Assembly (NCBI GenBank): GCA_964472465.1
Contig: CAYYLW010000073.1
Span: forward strand, 1 to 12,619
From: JAAYCI01 sp964472465
GTDB lineage: Bacteria > Bacillota > Clostridia > Oscillospirales > Ruminococcaceae
DNA: 12,619 nt
Direction: 5' to 3'
Below the pieces are notes generated by a model that saw nothing but the letters and a program-made list of their open reading frames with translations, did not search any database and was not told the origin of the DNA. Position 1 is the first letter of the stretch. Each line of letters opens with the position of its first letter. A program made the translations under genes and the position numbers. Positions 1-7,289 of the stretch are shown piece after piece.

Positions 1-2844
1 CTGAATTCGCATAAGGCATATGGTGTTACCGATTTGTGTAGAGACAATTTGGTATGTGGAGGTCATCTGTTTTACAACCAGCGTCACCGTGGAGGCTGTT
101 TCCACCCACATGCCACGCAGGGAGGCTTGTACCATCGTTCTCATGCCGCTCACAATAGTGGTGACACTCTGGCTCCCGGCTTCAAACCCCGCGCTCATCT
201 TTTCAGAAACGCCAGAAAGGTCTACAGCTTCGGGGATGGCGTTCACAGCTTCGGCGATTTGCGCCTTGTTCTCATTGATGCCGGTGACAACATCACCCAC
301 AATCTGCCTGCCCGTGCCGGTGAAGTCAGCAGCGGTCACCGCCTCACCTAAAGCGGCTTGTGTCCCCTCTACCGCGGATGCTGTAGCTTCTTGCATGGCA
401 GGGTTTGTTTCAATGCCAGCGGCAATATCATCTATTAGCTGCACACCGGGGTTGGCCCCGTCTGGTATGGCAAGTTCCGTTTCTAGGGCATCCACCGCCA
501 CACTGGCCCCAGCCCCAAACAATTCACTCAAACGGGCCAGTTCATCATCAGAAGCATTGACCAAAGCCTGTACATGTCCGGCAGATTCTGGGCCTGCATC
601 GCGCAACTGTTGCAATAGCCCTTCATTTACGCCACGGTCTGCCAAAGCTACCAGATTATCAGCCCAGCTCTCCATGGCCGCTTGGTTGTGCTCCAGGTTG
701 GTAATCATGTCCGCGACACTGGTTTCGCTCTCGGTACTGATTTTACTAAACATGTCGGTGGCAGTTTCCGTATAGGAGGCCAGCCGCTCCTTGCGCCTCT
801 CCAATGCGGCTTCTTCTGCCGCGGCCAGCTCCTCCGCTGCCCGGGTTTGTTCTTCGCTGTTTTGTACAACTGTTTCCGCAGTAGCAGTATCGCACTGGAC
901 TATCTGCTCATCAACTATCTGTAAACGCTGGCCGTTCTCTTCCAAATTTGCGGTATAGGCATCTTCGGTTTGCTGTAATTCACCTAGAAGCCTGCGCTTT
1001 TCTTGAAGGCCAATAAGGTTTTCATTGTATTGCTGTTCTATTTCTGCTCTTTTTAAGGCAATAAGGCGTAAATCCTCATTGATTTTTGCCTCTTCCGCAT
1101 ACAGTTCGTTTTGGCGCTCCAAAAGCGCATTAGACTGGGCCATCTGCTTTTTGGCATCAATGTAGGCGGCAACCTCTTCCGCGTTCATGGATAGTAAGTC
1201 GTTTTCCTCATCATACGCAAGGTTTAGCCCTTCTTGCTTACTGTTAAGCAAATCAACATATGCAGCCAGTTGGCGCCTTTCTGCCGCTGACTTGTTTTCT
1301 TTTGCAGCAAGGTCAAACAGGGTGCCCGCTAGACGCTTATTCGCTGCCGCCGACGCCTCAATTGATTTCTGGTTCTCCTCGAAAGCCGAGTTGCTTTCAT
1401 TCACAGAATCACTCAATTGTTCTTGGGCATCAGCAAGAGCCTCCACCTCCGCTTTTTGTTTTCGGTATTCATCCGACCCACGGTTTAGCAAGGCAATGAG
1501 GCCAATAATAGCACCTACCAGCAGGGCTATACCAGCTACAATCAGTCCTATAGGGTTTGCCGTCATAGCTGCGTTCCAAACCAATTGTGCTGCTGTTGCG
1601 AGTGTCACACTGCCCGTCAGCAACCCAACAATTAACGTCTTCGCCGTTAATGCACCACTACTTGACAAAACAGCCACAGTTTCCGCTACGGTGGCTGCCA
1701 CACCTTGAGATGTTATTAGGTTTCCAGCGGCATCTATAGTCATACCGGCTTTTTTCGCTGCTGCTCGCACAGATTCAGCCGTCGTCTCACTGGCTAAGGC
1801 CGCTGTCAACATGCCATGTGCCGTTACGTCCATCATTATCATGCCTTGGCTTGCCGCCATAGCTGCTTTGGAGGCTGTGATTGTGGCTTGCAACCCTTTG
1901 AAAGATGTTGCGACAGTGTTTACAATGGAATAGGCTTTGAAAGCTGCTACAAGTGAAAGAGACGTGGGGACCAAGATATCAAGATTTTTTATGAGCGGCA
2001 CTACTGCCTTGGCAGCACCCTTCATGATATTTTCAATGGTCTTGCCAACACCCGCCACAGCCTGCTTGACAGTGGGCATACCCGCCGCCTGTGCTGTGGT
2101 CTCAACCGATGTGATAAACGCCTGGGTGCCGCGGGTAACGGCTGCTCGCATGTTGTCGAACGTACCCGCCCAGCTTGTGCCTGCCTGCTTGGCGGCACCG
2201 GCAATGGCCGGGAACCCTTCGGTGCCGGTTTGAAATGCATTGTTCAGAACAGAGATAAATTCATCTGTTTTTAATTCGCCTCGCTGCATGGCTGCGGTGA
2301 CTTCTGCTGTGGATGTTCCAACGGCTGAAGCATAAATATCTATGGCCGGAATACCAGCAGTGAACAACATTTCCATGTGCTCCATCGTGACGTTGCCCTT
2401 TGTCTGCATTTTGGAAAGGGCCGAAGTAACAGATTCTAGTGTGGCATTGGTGCCATTTCCATAAAAAGCGACCGCATCACCCCAAGCTTCTACAGTGGTA
2501 GTGGCTTTTGACACCTCCATACCGCGTGACACAAAGTTTTGAACACTCCGTGCCGCCACATCCAGTCCATAGGCGGTGCCCTTCACTATGGAGTTGGTTT
2601 TATCTAGGGCAGCATTGGTGATTTGTGCGCTCCCTGTCATGGTGTTCATAACACGCTCAAACTGGGCCATGGTGTCAATACGGCCAAAGGCAGCCTGTAC
2701 AGAATCCCTTATTAGCTGAAACCCAGCTTCAAGGATTTTGAACACACCCATACCCTTGACGATATCCGTCATACGGTTGGCGCCCTTCTGAAAATCGGAG
2801 GCATCCAAGCTGGTATTAAATTTTAGAGTTCCGTCATAAGCCAA
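1..2844 (-). CDS. Tape measure protein, N-terminal part (runs off the left edge)
   Basis: Sets tail length and is ejected with the DNA. 948 codons are visible in one uninterrupted frame, with no stop at the left edge. The proposed start is TTG at 2844 (MAYDGTLKFNTSLDASDFQKG, a typical tape measure beginning), nine bases after GGTGG. The first ATG in frame is at 2772 (residue 25). Residues about 59-205 form the tape measure N-terminal domain (TIGR02675-like: NTMTGSAQ, RGMEVSKA, GIPAIDIYASAVG, GELKTDEFISVL). NAAMTANPIGL leads a hydrophobic, membrane-type segment at about 429-455 (GLIVAGIALLVGAIIGLIALL), a usual feature of these proteins. Residues about 458-690 are a long charged coiled coil (EYRKQKAEVEALADAQEQ, ALKRAEIEQQYNEN). 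Thereafter come Asp/Glu-rich helical repeats with LRDAGPESAGHVQALVNAS, common in Clostridia tape measures. It overlaps Gp15 by 22 bp. Confidence 0.9.
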   Translation of the reverse strand, partial: MAYDGTLKFNTSLDASDFQKGANRMTDIVKGMGVFKILEAGFQLIRDSVQAAFGRIDTMAQFERVMNTMTGSAQITNAALDKTNSIVKGTAYGLDVAARSVQNFVSRGMEVSKATTTVEAWGDAVAFYGNGTNATLESVTSALSKMQTKGNVTMEHMEMLFTAGIPAIDIYASAVGTSTAEVTAAMQRGELKTDEFISVLNNAFQTGTEGFPAIAGAAKQAGTSWAGTFDNMRAAVTRGTQAFITSVETTAQAAGMPTVKQAVAGVGKTIENIMKGAAKAVVPLIKNLDILVPTSLSLVAAFKAYSIVNTVATSFKGLQATITASKAAMAASQGMIMMDVTAHGMLTAALASETTAESVRAAAKKAGMTIDAAGNLITSQGVAATVAETVAVLSSSGALTAKTLIVGLLTGSVTLATAAQLVWNAAMTANPIGLIVAGIALLVGAIIGLIALLNRGSDEYRKQKAEVEALADAQEQLSDSVNESNSAFEENQKSIEASAAANKRLAGTLFDLAAKENKSAAERRQLAAYVDLLNSKQEGLNLAYDEENDLLSMNAEEVAAYIDAKKQMAQSNALLERQNELYAEEAKINEDLRLIALKRAEIEQQYNENLIGLQEKRRLLGELQQTEDAYTANLEENGQRLQIVDEQIVQCDTATAETVVQNSEEQTRAAEELAAAEEAALERRKERLASYTETATDMFSKISTESETSVADMITNLEHNQAAMESWADNLVALADRGVNEGLLQQLRDAGPESAGHVQALVNASDDELARLSELFGAGASVAVDALETELAIPDGANPGVQLIDDIAAGIETNPAMQEATASAVEGTQAALGEAVTAADFTGTGRQIVGDVVTGINENKAQIAEAVNAIPEAVDLSGVSEKMSAGFEAGSQSVTTIVSGMRTMVQASLRGMWVETASTVTLVVKQMTSTYQIVSTQIGNTICLMRIQ

Positions 2845-3470
2845 GGGGATTCACCACCGTTCTTTTTTTGCTTTTCAGCCTCAGCAAAGCGTTTCGCCAG
2901 GCGCTGTTTACGAGCACTTTCCATCTCGGCCAGTGATTTGGCCGGGGTGTGCTGGTTGGGTAAGGCGAAAGCCTTTTTCTTGGATTCATAAAGGCTTTTT
3001 TGTTTACCTTTTAGCTCCGAAGTATCCATGCCCCTGTAGGCCATGCGCTGCCCCATGGCCGTGTTTTCAGGCAGCGACAAAAAAAGAGCCATAAACTCCC
3101 ACCAATGGAGTGTAAGCCCTGCGCTGGCCGATAGATTTATATTGTAGGCTTGCAAGAACCCGGCATAGATGTAAGGTGCATCCACCTCAAAATCATATAG
3201 ACGGGGGCTACTACCGCCCGCCCCGCCGCCCTTATCCTCGGGGACTTTTCCGCAATGGTAAAACCAAATCAATTCCGCTATAGGGTCATCCGCCCCCAGT
3301 GGGATGTTTTCGCCATAGAGCAGCTTTAGGGCAAAAATAGGGCGCTCAGCATCCGATACATCCGGGTCATACATGAGGGATTCCAGCCGAATCATGTTGC
3401 GAAAGCTTGTTAGTATAGGGTTTTTCTGGCGGTCAACCTGTGGAAGTCCCCCGGGCACTATCAGGCTCAT
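2823..3470 (-). CDS. Gp15 tail assembly protein
   Basis: 215 aa, matching the Bacteriophage Gp15 family recognised in Gram-positive phages just upstream of the tape measure gene. Key blocks: RNMIRLESLMYDPDVSDAERP, AELIWFYHCGK, then the conserved FEVDAPYIYAGFLQAYNINL and LHWWEFMALFLSLPENTAMG with Trp-Trp. The C-terminus is Lys/Arg/Glu-rich (ESARKQRLAKRFAEAEKQKK). The family is thought to act in tail tube or tape measure assembly, similar in place to gpT of lambda. Translation probably begins at ATG 3470 in the ATGA overlap. I see no Shine-Dalgarno before it, so coupling or a frameshift from the upstream gene is likely. It ends 22 bp inside the tape measure gene. Confidence 0.88.
   Translation of the reverse strand: MSLIVPGGLPQVDRQKNPILTSFRNMIRLESLMYDPDVSDAERPIFALKLLYGENIPLGADDPIAELIWFYHCGKVPEDKGGGAGGSSPRLYDFEVDAPYIYAGFLQAYNINLSASAGLTLHWWEFMALFLSLPENTAMGQRMAYRGMDTSELKGKQKSLYESKKKAFALPNQHTPAKSLAEMESARKQRLAKRFAEAEKQKKNGGESPWLMTEL
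2854..2858 (-). promoter_or_regulatory. Ribosome binding site supporting a TTG start for the tape measure
   Basis: Minus-strand GGTGG lies nine bases before TTG at 2844. In the same frame a TGA lies three codons upstream of the TTG (2853-2851), so translation must begin after it. No ATG or GTG precedes residue 25. This and the family-like N-terminal sequence support TTG as the initiator. Confidence 0.65.
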
Positions 3471-3850
3471 TGCGCAACATCTGGCAGGTACTTTTTGTTA
3501 CGTTCTGCCAGTGCCTCACCCTGTGCATCCAGCCCGGCGACAAACTCATCGTAGACATCTACCACGTCCGTAAAGTCGTCAATCTCCGGGCCAAATATCT
3601 CATTGCAGGCACCCTCACCAAGAACACCATCCATCAAGTCGGTCATGGCCCTAGTGCATTGTTCGATGAAATATGCCTGCATTTCCAATTCATCCATGCC
3701 CTTTAGCTCGGGCAGGTCAGGCACTTTTCCCGCCGCTATCTCACCAATGGCAGCATATCTGGCGGTAACATCCTTTCTTGCGGCAGACCACTTCCGCAAA
3801 TCTTTAGGGCTGGTTGCGGAAAATTTATACTCGTGCCCCTTGATTATCAT
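3467..3850 (-). CDS. Tail assembly chaperone (gpG-like position)
   Basis: 127 aa, acidic and helical (MIIKGHEYKFSATSPKDLRKWSAA, then ELEMQAYFIEQCTRAMTDLMDGVLGEGACNEIFG). It is the small protein between the tube and Gp15/tape measure genes. In this position phages encode the gpG-type chaperone that holds the tape measure during tube assembly. ATG 3850 is eight bases after AGGAG. The stop TGA overlaps the ATG of Gp15 by 3 bases (ATGA). About 7 codons before the stop is AAC AAA AAG, a weakly slippery run. Because Gp15 lies in the -1 frame and has no clear Shine-Dalgarno, a programmed -1 frameshift could join the two. The chaperone role is inferred from position and size; sequence similarity to gpG cannot be judged here. 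Confidence 0.75.
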   Translation of the reverse strand: MIIKGHEYKFSATSPKDLRKWSAARKDVTARYAAIGEIAAGKVPDLPELKGMDELEMQAYFIEQCTRAMTDLMDGVLGEGACNEIFGPEIDDFTDVVDVYDEFVAGLDAQGEALAERNKKYLPDVAQ

Positions 3851-3875
3851 TGCTCCATCTCCTTGTAAAATATGC

Positions 3876-3903
3876 GCCGCCGCGCACCGGAATGCGCAGC
3901 GGC
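3876..3903 (-). terminator. Strong hairpin after the major tail gene; possible partial terminator or mRNA stabiliser
   Basis: On the minus strand, an 11-bp stem (GCCGCTGCGCA pairing with TGCGCGGCGGC, one G-T wobble) closes a six-base loop TTCCGG. It is followed by GCATATTTTAC. The U-tract is weak (four Ts, broken), so read-through into the chaperone and tape measure genes is expected. Such a hairpin directly after the tube gene would lower downstream expression or protect the 3' end of the abundant transcript. It sits in the 63-bp gap 3851-3913 between the major tail TAA and the chaperone ribosome binding site. Confidence 0.6.
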
Positions 3904-3913
3904 TGATGTTTGT

Positions 3914-4435
3914 TTACCCCTCCGGGAGCTGAGGCTTTTCGGGCGAAGCCTCATAATCGTACTCAATGGGGTTTTTGCTGGTGGAAAGCGTGGCCTTGAA
4001 GCTGGAATTTGCCCCGGCCCCGCCCGCCGCGTCTTCCTCCATCAAGATAGAGCAGATGCCCTTTTCACCCTTGCCCGTAAGCAGGCAGAAATGGACATAC
4101 TCTTTTTGCACTGTGCTGCCCGTTCCAAATTTGATTTTATGGCTGTGAATCTCATCCTGGAAGGGGTCGCCAGCAAAACGGTCACCTGCCAACGCATACT
4201 GCCGTTGGTTGCCGGTTTTGGAGGAGGACTTGCCAGACCGCATATAGCGGCTGTCGGAAGATTCCGGGTTAAGGGATGCGGGGTGCTCGGTAATACCCTC
4301 CTGGGCCACGAGGAAAGCGTCAGGATGTGCACCGCGCTCCCCAAAGTTGACAGCCAGCACGTAATCCTCTGCCTGTACAATCCCTTCAAACGCAGGGTCT
4401 GGTGTAAAGCCCTGCATCAATTCTTTAAGGGTCAT
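3914..4435 (-). CDS. Major tail (tube) protein
   Basis: Subunit of the stacked hexameric tail tube. It is 173 aa, short but within the range for A118-like tube proteins. It contains MTLKELMQGFTPDPAFEG at the N-terminus, a strand VLAVNFGE, the central loop with SSDSRYMRSGKSSSKTGNQRQYALAGDR at about 58-85, and beta segments EIHSHKIKFG and KEYVHFCLL. It has a Gly/Ala-rich loop, then KATLSTSKNPIEYDY. ATG 4435 is nine bases after AGGAG and overlaps the terminator gene by 11 bp. It is followed by a hairpin-containing 63-bp gap, as expected for a very highly expressed gene. Placement between tail terminator and chaperone supports the call; there is no catalytic motif. Confidence 0.85.
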   Translation of the reverse strand: MTLKELMQGFTPDPAFEGIVQAEDYVLAVNFGERGAHPDAFLVAQEGITEHPASLNPESSDSRYMRSGKSSSKTGNQRQYALAGDRFAGDPFQDEIHSHKIKFGTGSTVQKEYVHFCLLTGKGEKGICSILMEEDAAGGAGANSSFKATLSTSKNPIEYDYEASPEKPQLPEG

Positions 4436-4880
4436 ATTTTCTTTCTCCTTTTCTAAAATATTCTAGTCTGCATTGAATTTGGTACTTGCCTACAGCCGGT
4501 GTCGTGGTGAACAAGTAACCAGATGTAACCACAACCAGTTTTGTGGCCGACATGCCGGGCGGCAGTTCTGGCAGGGTATGTGTGGCGGCCTGTTCCAGCA
4601 TCCACTCGGCCAAATCCTCACAAAACCCACTATTGCCAAGGTTTTGCAGAATATCGGTGCCCCAGTCGCTTATCGTTCGCAACACGAAAGGGAACTGCCT
4701 CATGCTGGACCGGCTCATGTACTGGCGCATGCCAGGCTCGCCGGGTGTGGGGGAGATGGAGAACTGCACACCGTCTTTCTTGGTGTTTTCCGGCAGATAA
4801 TCCACATTCAACTTGCCCCCATGAATCAGCGGACAGTTGTTAAAATAGTCCCGTAATCCTTCAATTACTGTATTTGGCAT
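4425..4880 (-). CDS. Tail terminator-like / minor capsid 3-like protein
   Basis: 151 aa. The N-terminus (VIEGLRDYFNNCPLI) is a helix. It is followed by LNVDYLPENTKKDGVQFSI, a strand pair, and a central SRSSMRQFPFVLRT with SDW.TDILQNLGNSGFCEDLAEWM. The end has SGYLFTTTPAVGKYQIQCRLEYFR. This is the pattern of the tail terminator protein in these phages, sometimes misleadingly named 'chloramphenicol resistance protein' in databases. Its job is to cap the tail tube and set its end for joining to the head. It precedes the major tail gene, the usual position. The TAA lies 11 bp inside the next gene. The start ATG is close behind GGAGG, three bases away. Confidence 0.75.
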   Translation of the reverse strand: MPNTVIEGLRDYFNNCPLIHGGKLNVDYLPENTKKDGVQFSISPTPGEPGMRQYMSRSSMRQFPFVLRTISDWGTDILQNLGNSGFCEDLAEWMLEQAATHTLPELPPGMSATKLVVVTSGYLFTTTPAVGKYQIQCRLEYFRKGERKYDP

Positions 4881-5290
4881 TAGCCTCCACCCCCTGCAAT
4901 TCGTTGGGCACCACGCAAAATGCGCTCCCGCTCATCTGCCTTGCCCCGCTCAAACCACTGGCTGCCGCGCATGAGGTCATAGGAACGGAAGGTAGCCGTG
5001 TCGTAATATTGAGCAGCAGCATGGGGCACTAGATAAGCCACCTCGCCGCTGCCCACCACCGTGCCCAGGGTGCCGGACATTTCCAGCATGCCGGTATCAA
5101 AGGGAACGCGGGCGGCGCAGAACCGCAAGACTTCACTGTCCACAAACATCTGTGCTTTGGTGAAGTTCCGCGTCATTTCGCGCTCGAAGTCCGGGTTCCA
5201 TTCCAAGCGGGCCTCGACTTTTCCAAGCGCATTTTCAAATTGAATCACACTGCCCCTGGGTGTAGTAATAGTAAGAAGATTTTTTTCCAT
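4880..5290 (-). CDS. Head-tail joining protein, minor capsid 2 / HK97 gp10-like
   Basis: 136 aa from ATG 5290 (MEKNLLTITTPRG), preceded by GGAGGGGG. The conserved features are KAQMFVDSEVLRFCAARVPFDTGML, then SGTLGT..GSGEVAYLVPHAAAQYYD and RGSQWFERGKADERERIL: a helix, a 'P[FY]DTG.L..S' turn, 'GSG.V.Y..P.A...YY', and 'RG..WFER.K'. This is the pattern of phage minor capsid protein 2 and gp10-like joining proteins, which act at the head-tail interface. Translation is coupled to its neighbours at both ends: TAATG at 5290 and again at 4880. The Gly-rich end (AGGGG) is formed by the GC-rich Shine-Dalgarno region of the next gene. A longer in-frame start at 5365 would overlap the previous gene and is not supported. 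Confidence 0.78.
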   Translation of the reverse strand: MEKNLLTITTPRGSVIQFENALGKVEARLEWNPDFEREMTRNFTKAQMFVDSEVLRFCAARVPFDTGMLEMSGTLGTVVGSGEVAYLVPHAAAQYYDTATFRSYDLMRGSQWFERGKADERERILRGAQRIAGGGG

Positions 5291-5700
5291 TATGCCCCCT
5301 CCACCTTCAAATGCTGCCCGAAGGGGCCGCGCCGATTGTCCCGGACGGCCAGCACGGTGAAGCACTCTGCATACTTTTGGGTCACGTCCTTGGCCTGCAT
5401 AATGTCATCAGGCACTTCACCTTTTACCACAATGTCCTCGGTTTGCACTGTCCAGCCGTTTGCAAGGGCATCAGAGCCGTTAAATTCATCCGGGGTAAGA
5501 TACCCGGGCGGCATGGCCTTGGTGGGGATGCGCACCGTAAAGAGGCTGGCAGAGTTGAGGCCCTTATCTCCCGTACTGGCCTTTCCTGCACCATGCCAGC
5601 TTGCCCCATGCACAACGGTGCGTTTCCAAGCATCCCGCCCAGCTGCGGGGCAATACTTTCTGCAAAAGATGGTGATAATGCTGTCGAAGGTATCAAACAT
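5290..5700 (-). CDS. Head completion / stopper-like protein
   Basis: 136 aa. It resembles the small beta-rich proteins found at this position in Clostridia and A118-like phages, with the order TITIF..Y, W.RTVV.G.SWH, SLFTVRIPT, WTVQTEDIVVKGEV, and a C-terminal DNRRGPFGQHLKVEG. The last block is distinctive of the group. The position between connector and minor capsid 2-like genes fits the stopper ring that seals the filled head (SPP1 gp16 position). The start is ATG 5700, overlapping the connector stop; the Shine-Dalgarno GGGGGTG is nine bases upstream. A longer in-frame ORF begins at 5796 but overlaps the connector by over 100 bp. Its TAA shares a base with the next ATG. The exact role is inferred from position. 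Confidence 0.72.
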   Translation of the reverse strand: MFDTFDSIITIFCRKYCPAAGRDAWKRTVVHGASWHGAGKASTGDKGLNSASLFTVRIPTKAMPPGYLTPDEFNGSDALANGWTVQTEDIVVKGEVPDDIMQAKDVTQKYAECFTVLAVRDNRRGPFGQHLKVEGA

Positions 5701-6073
5701 AGATGCAAGCACCCCCAAACAACAGGTTGTACGGCAAGGTGAGGTATTTGCGAAAAATACGTTCTTGAGTTGCCCCCTCATCCTCCATGCCATCATTTGA
5801 ATTGCGCCCCCCGAAGGTTACAGAATACCCATCGTTGTTTAGGCTGCTCACCCCTTTGGGTATCTGTGAAAAAGTGTACATGACGTCCAACAATTCACAT
5901 TCGCATATGGCCAATTGGTCTGCCATATACTCCGGGGCCCCGGCGGCCTGCCCGGCTGTGCGGCGGTCAATCGCAAACTTGGCCCTTAAAGCGTTAGAGG
6001 CGTAGTCGGCTTGGCCCAGTTGCCCGCCGAAACTATCGTGATAAAACTCCCATGTGCTGTATGTGGACGTCAT
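5693..6073 (-). CDS. Head-tail connector (adaptor) protein
   Basis: Likely the first ring below the portal (SPP1 gp15 / HK97 gp6 position). It is 126 aa from ATG 6073, eight bases after AGGAG. The N-terminal segment (STWEFYHDSFGGQL, then YASNALRAKFAIDRRTAG) and the helical LAICECELLDVMYTF are typical of the small helical connector family: a short acidic/aromatic start, a pair of helices, and an Asn/Gly-rich loop before a C-terminal helix (ERIFRKYLTLPYNLLFGG). A longer ORF in the same frame reaches back to 6250, but that part is an artefact of the GC-rich upstream gene. The stop TGA overlaps the start of the next gene by 8 bp. Confidence 0.75.
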   Translation of the reverse strand: MTSTYSTWEFYHDSFGGQLGQADYASNALRAKFAIDRRTAGQAAGAPEYMADQLAICECELLDVMYTFSQIPKGVSSLNNDGYSVTFGGRNSNDGMEDEGATQERIFRKYLTLPYNLLFGGACIYV

Positions 6074-6086
6074 GGATAACACTCCT

Positions 6087-6410
6087 TTACTTTTTCGCCT
6101 TGCCCTTTGCCGGTTCTTTTTCGGCTGCAGGCGCCGGCGGCTCAGGTGCGGCTGCAGGCTCCGCCGGCGGTGTGGGCGGGTCCGGTTCCTTTGCAGGCGG
6201 CTCGGGCGGGGTGTCGGCCGGGGCTTGCACGTCTGCGCCGGTGGCTGCAATAACCTCCAGGAACTTGCCCGGCCACCGGGCCAGGCTCGCCACGGCTTCG
6301 GCGTAGCGGTCAGGGGTCATGTCCAGCACATCGTTGGGCTCGCGCCATTCCTGTGTCTCGGCGTCCTTATAGCCCTGCATGACCTTTACTTTCAAAATAA
6401 CTTCTGCCAT
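6087..6410 (-). CDS. Small capsid-adjacent protein with Pro/Ala/Glu-rich tail
   Basis: 107 aa, no firm family. The N-terminal 60 residues form a compact-looking domain: beta strand AEVILKVKVMQGY, a short insert, then DVLDMTPDRYAEAVASLARWPGKFLEVI. This resembles the small 'parameter x must be at least y, then helix' domains found after capsid genes (gp35/FluMu-like). From about residue 63 to the end it is low complexity, made almost entirely of P, A, E, K and D (for example PPEPPAKEPDPP), and ends in basic KGKAKK. The position directly after the capsid gene, where decoration or connector proteins are often encoded, suggests a virion component, but that is inference. The start ATG lies seven bases after GGAGGG inside the end of the capsid gene. 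The tail-coding part is about 78% GC, far above the flanking genes. Confidence 0.82.
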   Translation of the reverse strand: MAEVILKVKVMQGYKDAETQEWREPNDVLDMTPDRYAEAVASLARWPGKFLEVIAATGADVQAPADTPPEPPAKEPDPPTPPAEPAAAPEPPAPAAEKEPAKGKAKK

Positions 6411-6413
6411 GTG

Positions 6414-7283
6414 TTAGCCCTCCGGTTGGGTGCTGGCGTCGTCATACGACACGTAGATGGCCTTTTTCGCATTGTCGAAAACCACCAGGTCGTAATAGTT
6501 GAGGCCCTTGACGGTATCGCGGTACCCGTCGCGGTCCTGGCTCGCCGGCACCAGGGTGATGTCGTTGTACTTTTCGATGGGGGCGGCCACGCGCTGCGGC
6601 ACCAGGATAAAGTTGATGTTTTTGGCGGTGTCCACCTGCAGGCGGGACTTGGCCACCTGGATAATGGGTATGTCGCTGTCCAACTGGCCCACACGCCGGT
6701 CAATACCCGCAATGCCGACGGTGTTGGTGGAAAAGGTTTTGTTTACCTTTTCGTTGTTTTTCAGCGCCTTGTAGTAGTCGCTGGAGGCGAACATCACAAA
6801 GGGGCCAATGATCTCGCTGTCGGTCATGTACTGCTCTGCAGCATCATACACACCCAGGGAATTTGCCGAGGTGACGGCCTCCTTTACCAGCTTGCCAGCA
6901 TTCTGCAGCAGCCGCTTTACCGCGTTTGTGTCCTTCTCTGGGATGGCGATGGTGCGGGTATGCTGCTCCACCACAGCGGCCACGTTGTAGCTGCCGTTTT
7001 CGGTTTGGTCCAAGGAATCCAGGTCGTACCCCATCCACCGCTCAAACTCCAGTGTATAGGGGGTCTTTTCCACACTGATATTGGACCGCTTGTTGTCCTG
7101 GTTACGCTTGTAATCCGAGGCCACAAAGCCGCTCATTTTGTTCACTCGCACGGTTTTGGCGCCGATGAAGTCAGCCGCGGTGATGTCCTTGGCGCCACCC
7201 AGCAGGGCAGTCCATACCTGGGATTCGGCCGCGAACTCCTGGTCGATTTTGGCCAGGTCTTTTTGGTCAAGCAAAATTGCCAT
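6414..7283 (-). CDS. Major capsid protein
   Basis: Shell subunit of the icosahedral head, expected to have the HK97 fold. It is 289 aa, within the usual range for capsid proteins of this group. It follows directly after the scaffold. The N-terminus (MAILLDQKDLAKIDQEFAAES) is helical. The block KTVRVNKMSGFVASDYKRN at about residues 43-61 and FERWMGYDLDSLDQTEN resemble the E-loop and core strands of related capsid proteins. The C-terminal half is beta-rich and has the P-domain-like segment QVAKSRLQVDTAKNINFILVP. ATG 7283 is nine bases after AGGAG, which overlaps the scaffold stop. The end of the gene supplies the ribosome binding site of the next gene. Confidence 0.9.
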   Translation of the reverse strand: MAILLDQKDLAKIDQEFAAESQVWTALLGGAKDITAADFIGAKTVRVNKMSGFVASDYKRNQDNKRSNISVEKTPYTLEFERWMGYDLDSLDQTENGSYNVAAVVEQHTRTIAIPEKDTNAVKRLLQNAGKLVKEAVTSANSLGVYDAAEQYMTDSEIIGPFVMFASSDYYKALKNNEKVNKTFSTNTVGIAGIDRRVGQLDSDIPIIQVAKSRLQVDTAKNINFILVPQRVAAPIEKYNDITLVPASQDRDGYRDTVKGLNYYDLVVFDNAKKAIYVSYDDASTQPEG

Positions 7284-7289
7284 GTTTTA

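Noticed and set aside
20..775. A 251-aa open frame on the plus strand, opposite the tape measure
   Set aside because: Antisense shadow of the tape measure coding frame, which continues without a break through here and shows family features. Composition is dominated by Ser/Ala/Thr typical of a reverse reading.
5932..5943. Perfect 12-bp palindrome CCGGGGCCCCGG
   Set aside because: Lies inside the connector coding frame in Gly-Ala-Pro codons; GC-rich sequence produces such palindromes by chance and nothing else marks a site.
6074..6250. N-terminal extension of the connector to 6250 in the same frame
   Set aside because: The extension overlaps the 107-aa gene for over 160 bases and reads as an arginine/proline-rich artefact. 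ATG 6073 has AGGAG at correct spacing.
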